A stretch of 64,000 bases of DNA from Fuerstiella sp. (GTDB lineage Bacteria; Planctomycetota; Planctomycetia; Planctomycetales; Planctomycetaceae): positions 25,141 to 89,140 of the forward strand of contig JAQWOH010000028.1 in assembly GCA_029245955.1 (NCBI GenBank), written 5' to 3'. The notes under the pieces were generated by a model. That model was not told the DNA's origin and searched no databases. It saw nothing but the letters and a program-made list of their open reading frames with translations. Of this stretch, positions 63,059 to 64,000 are shown piece after piece. Within the stretch, counting starts at the first letter, position 1. Each line of letters opens with the position of its first letter. The translations under genes were made by a program, and so were the position numbers.

Positions 63059-63556
63059 TGTAGTCTCAGTGTTCTGTGAACAGGAAGGTGGATCAGATGC
63101 ATGCGTTGTCAGCTCACAAGAAATGGCAACGTTCCTGACCTTTGCAAACAATGTGCCAGGTATCGCTGACAGTGTGTTTTCTAACTAATCCCAACTCTGC
63201 CCCCTTGTTGGTTAGACGCCATTATTCATTCGGGATCGGGAAAGCATATTGGTTATAGTGCGGGCCGCTGCCGGACTGAGAGGCCGAATGTCGTGGCGCA
63301 TTTTTGAACGGGTAACGTCGCGAAACGCGGCATTTCGATACCGTGACGCCACCATATTAACTCCGGCTCGGACTCACGCGCCCCACGTGAGTCGACAAGC
63401 GGACTTTGTGCCATTCGAGCCGACCATGCAGCTTGTTCCTGACAGGTAAGCCGTCATCTGCATAATTTCCTGTAACAAGGGGCTTCACCTTTCGCTTGTG
63501 GATATAGATCCCTTTGTTGGGAACAGATCTCCCCCCCCATAGCGAAAGACAGAACC
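63059..63556. other. divergent spacer with a hairpin
   Basis: A 498-bp stretch without a supported gene. A perfect hairpin at 63371-63393, listed separately, lies near its middle. Confidence 0.4.
63371..63393. repeat. perfect 8-bp inverted repeat
   Basis: Arms GACTCACG (63371-63378) and CGTGAGTC (63386-63393) pair around a 7-nt C-rich loop. No T-run is adjacent. It could be an operator, an RNA structure or chance. Confidence 0.4.
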
Positions 63557-64000
63557 ATGAAGACGCTCGTCCTTACGTTTGCCCTCACCGTTGTCACGAC
63601 TGCCGCCAACGCAGCCCCTGAGCGAATGACTGGTCAGCAGTTGCAGGATGCGTTTGAAACCGCGATTCAGAGTCAAAAAGCCGATAACGTTTTGAGAATG
63701 CTGACGGACGAAATCCGCGGTGAAATTGATGAACCTGTGCTGCAACGGCTGCTGGAACAGATCAACACGAACCTGGGGCCTGCCAGGTCCCGAACGCAGA
63801 CCGGTCTGCGTTCGATCGTGGACAGCCAGAGGCATATCATCGAATCCGTTGCTGAGGTGACCTTTGAGAACGGCGAGGCCACCATTGAATTGAACTCCGT
63901 TGATGGAAAGCTGATCGGGTTCAATGTCTCATCTAAGAAGCTCATCAACTGGCTTGATCGTCCTTCCAGCAACGCCCTCTACGAAAGAATGGGCAGTGAA
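63557..64000 (+). CDS. exported protein, truncated by the window end
   Basis: The first 148 codons of an exported protein that continues past the right edge. The signal peptide is MKTLVLTFALTVVTTAANA. The mature segment holds MTGQQLQDAFETAIQSQKA and, later, FENGEATIELNSVDGKLIGF. Such paired strands resemble the DUF3887 or SnoaL-like (NTF2) helper domains common in exported hydrolases, so a catalytic domain may follow. AAAGACAGAACC precedes ATG 63557 and offers only a weak ribosome-binding site. It is listed because the frame stays open to the edge. Confidence 0.7.
   Translation, partial: MKTLVLTFALTVVTTAANAAPERMTGQQLQDAFETAIQSQKADNVLRMLTDEIRGEIDEPVLQRLLEQINTNLGPARSRTQTGLRSIVDSQRHIIESVAEVTFENGEATIELNSVDGKLIGFNVSSKKLINWLDRPSSNALYERMGSE

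Overview
The window is most likely chromosomal DNA from a planctomycete (Planctomycetales-like). The evidence is the gene content: five formylglycine-type sulfatases, paired DUF1549/DUF1553 cytochrome-type and DUF1501 proteins, a PSCyt1-WD40 hybrid, a sialate O-acetylesterase, VCBS-repeat and prenyltransferase-repeat secreted proteins, and long gene-poor spacers. GC content looks moderate. I saw no rRNA, tRNA, CRISPR array or recognisable insertion sequence. Species cannot be named from sequence alone.

Layout. 1-16.3 kb: an isolated methyltransferase of the mycobacterial phthiotriol-methyltransferase type, a sialate O-acetylesterase, a two-module exported alpha/beta hydrolase, a sulfatase, a broken chimera of a DUF1549 and a DUF1501 gene, and the intact pair of the same two families. 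These are separated by 0.5-0.9 kb spacers that look like decayed genes. 16.5-20 kb (minus strand): a DapA-superfamily protein without the Schiff-base lysine, and a sulfatase/beta-lactamase-fold fusion whose sulfatase active-site Cys is lost. 20.5-23.7 kb: a molybdate-type ABC transporter operon with two binding-protein domains in one polypeptide. 24-26.8 kb: an Mrp-type ATPase without the usual CxxC pair, followed by a SufE-SufS fusion. 26.9-29 kb: a large sulfatase on the minus strand.

29.4-37 kb: a tightly packed seven-gene operon (RDD, SpoIIM-like, membrane protein, DUF4129, DUF4350, MoxR ATPase, DUF58). Most junctions are 4-nt start/stop overlaps. It is probably a membrane-associated MoxR chaperone system. 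37.9-44.2 kb: a candidate small biosynthetic locus. An AurF-type di-iron N-oxygenase, an asparagine synthetase and an alpha/beta hydrolase lie on the minus strand, divergent from a stand-alone condensation-domain protein. This is the best candidate for an undescribed pathway. 44.3-46.8 kb: a prenyltransferase-fold secreted protein and an HlyD-like adaptor.

47-54.9 kb: two more sulfatases, an ASCH-domain protein, a DUF1501 protein, an exported esterase and a seven-repeat VCBS protein. 55-64 kb: RecG helicase, a cytochrome c-WD40 exported protein, a Tat-exported Cys-rich Csp1/DUF326-like copper protein, an agmatine-deiminase-superfamily protein with an unclear start, a small exported coiled-coil protein, and a truncated exported protein running off the right edge.

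Taken together, much of the window serves exported degradation of sulfated or acetylated polysaccharide. Housekeeping functions (Fe-S assembly, molybdate uptake, RecG) and one possible specialised-metabolite locus are interspersed.
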